From: Oscillospiraceae bacterium
GTDB lineage: Bacteria > Bacillota > Clostridia > Oscillospirales > Ruminococcaceae
NCBI GenBank assembly: GCA_015067125.1
Contig: SVNB01000106.1
Location: 1-5,282, forward strand
DNA length: 5,282 bases
Direction: 5' to 3'
Shown: in pieces, positions 4,993 through 5,282 of the stretch
Numbering within the stretch: position 1 is the first letter of the stretch
Layout: each line of letters begins with the position of its first letter
The notes under the pieces: generated by a model
Database searches by the model: none
Seen by the model: the letters and a program-made list of their open reading frames with translations, nothing else
What the model was told of the DNA's origin: nothing
Position numbers and translations under genes: made by a program

Positions 4993-5013
4993 CTTCCCCT
5001 CAAGGGGAAGTAT
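4993..5013. repeat. A-family outer hairpin fragment
   Basis: CTTCCCC-TCAA-GGGGAAG followed by TAT, identical over 21 bases to 735-755, the outer end of A1'. The rest of an A element is absent, so this is a remnant or an independent hairpin. Confidence 0.7.
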
Positions 5014-5018
5014 ATATT

Positions 5019-5040
5019 GGCCACACAGGGCCGCCCCTAC
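5019..5040 (-). repeat. R-family hairpin, truncated copy
   Basis: On the minus strand GTAG and the arm GGGCGGCC are intact (5040-5029), followed by loop CTGTGT, but only GGCC of the second arm remains (5022-5019). It is a truncated version of the copy at 849-875. Confidence 0.65.
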
Positions 5041-5097
5041 AACCTTTCTGTTAAACATACCGGCAATTTACAGAATAATTTCCCGGTCTTTTTCAGG
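5041..5097 (+). repeat. TTAA...ACCGG...AATTTA tail, copy 3
   Basis: AACCTTT, TTAAAC, ATACCGG, AATTTA, AATAAT, then CGGTCTTTTTC. It joins features of copy 2 (directly after an R hairpin) and copy 1 (the GTCTTTTT end). Confidence 0.5.
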
Positions 5098-5099
5098 CA

Positions 5100-5128
5100 G
5101 TGGCAAAATTCAGCCATTATTTTATAAA
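5100..5128 (+). promoter_or_regulatory. Possible promoter for the lipoprotein gene
   Basis: GTGGCA (5100-5105; four of six matches to TTGACA), a 17-base spacer, then TATAAA (5123-5128; five of six to TATAAT). A start near 5136 would give a leader of about 48 bases. It lies beyond the last repeat. Confidence 0.4.
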
Positions 5129-5183
5129 AATCCGGCTTCTTTAAAAATGTGGCCGATTAAAAATACATCACCCGGAGGAAATC

Positions 5184-5282
5184 GTGAAAAGAACAATCGC
5201 TTTAATACTTTCTGCACTTATTATATCCCTTTCTGCCTGCAGTATGGCAGAAGATACCCCTACCATAGGTTCCGATGCCCAG
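5184..5282 (+). CDS. Lipoprotein of unknown function, N-terminus only (runs off window)
   Basis: The GTG at 5184 sits five bases after GGAGG (5174-5178). The 33 visible residues form a classic lipoprotein signal: basic start (VKRT), hydrophobic stretch IALILSALIISLSA, then lipobox LSAC with the lipid-anchored Cys at residue 19, followed by a polar, flexible start SMAEDTPTIGSDAQ. The protein should therefore be exported by Sec, cut by signal peptidase II and held on the outer face of the membrane. Nothing in the visible part shows the mature function; it may be a solute-binding, peptidase or other surface lipoprotein. It is transcribed away from polA and need not be linked to it. Confidence 0.75.
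   Translation, partial: MKRTIALILSALIISLSACSMAEDTPTIGSDAQ

Larger units (their letters stand above)
4608..5183. other. Spacer between polA and the lipoprotein gene: promoters plus repeats
   Basis: The first 110 bases are very AT-rich and carry the polA leader and a two-way promoter palindrome. From 4730 the spacer is a mosaic of A (4743-4800), B (4811-4847), four R hairpins (4860-4886, 4895-4921, 4962-4986 and 5019-5040), an A fragment (4993-5013) and a tail (5041-5097). The stretch 4922-4961 shows no recognisable structure. The last 80 bases are the lipoprotein leader. No gene is supported inside. Confidence 0.8.

Noticed and set aside
4860..5040. CRISPR-like array
   Set aside because: The hairpin repeats are irregularly spaced, differ in sequence and lie in both orientations; there are no constant repeats with unique spacers and no cas genes.
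4686..5054. Short open frames on both strands (86-112 codons)
   Set aside because: They run through A, B and R hairpin repeats in several overlapping frames, with no ribosome binding site or domain.

Overview
The window looks like a chromosomal housekeeping stretch from a low-to-mid GC anaerobic Firmicute, most likely a clostridial gut bacterium of the Oscillospirales type. This placement is inferred from protein style: a Pth with a short extra N-terminus, a Pol I with a degraded proofreading domain, and polA, pth and mfd all on one strand. It is also inferred from the dense GC-rich hairpin repeats between genes. No database search was possible.

Layout, left to right. 1-401 (minus): the first 133 residues of Mfd, the transcription-repair coupling factor, cut by the window edge. 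402-930: a gene-free spacer packed with palindromic repeats. 931-1551 (minus): pth, peptidyl-tRNA hydrolase, complete. 1552-2000: a spacer holding a four-hairpin element and a repeat pair. 2001-4607 (minus): polA, DNA polymerase I, complete (868 aa). 4608-5183: the polA leader and promoter, then another repeat mosaic. 5184-5282 (plus): the start of a lipoprotein gene of unknown function, which runs off the window.

Transcription of the minus-strand genes runs polA, then pth, then mfd. Pol I fills and seals repair gaps, Mfd recruits excision repair to stalled RNA polymerase, and Pth recycles peptidyl-tRNA. The pth-mfd neighbourhood is known in Firmicutes, but here the genes are about 0.5 kb apart and the gaps are full of structured repeats, so a single tight operon is unlikely.

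The main interest is the repeats. At least two families keep a fixed frame while the sequence of an internal hairpin changes from copy to copy and still pairs with itself. Family R has a GTAG (or GCAG) lead, arm, loop, matching arm and G, with seven copies. Family A has a CTTCCC/GGGAAG hairpin, TGG, a variable hairpin, then GACGGATGAGGG, with four copies plus a fragment. Near-identical inverted A copies flank polA. A perfect 12-bp inverted repeat upstream of polA places an extended -10 promoter motif on both strands. No CRISPR array, transposase, tRNA, rRNA or convincing new protein system is visible.
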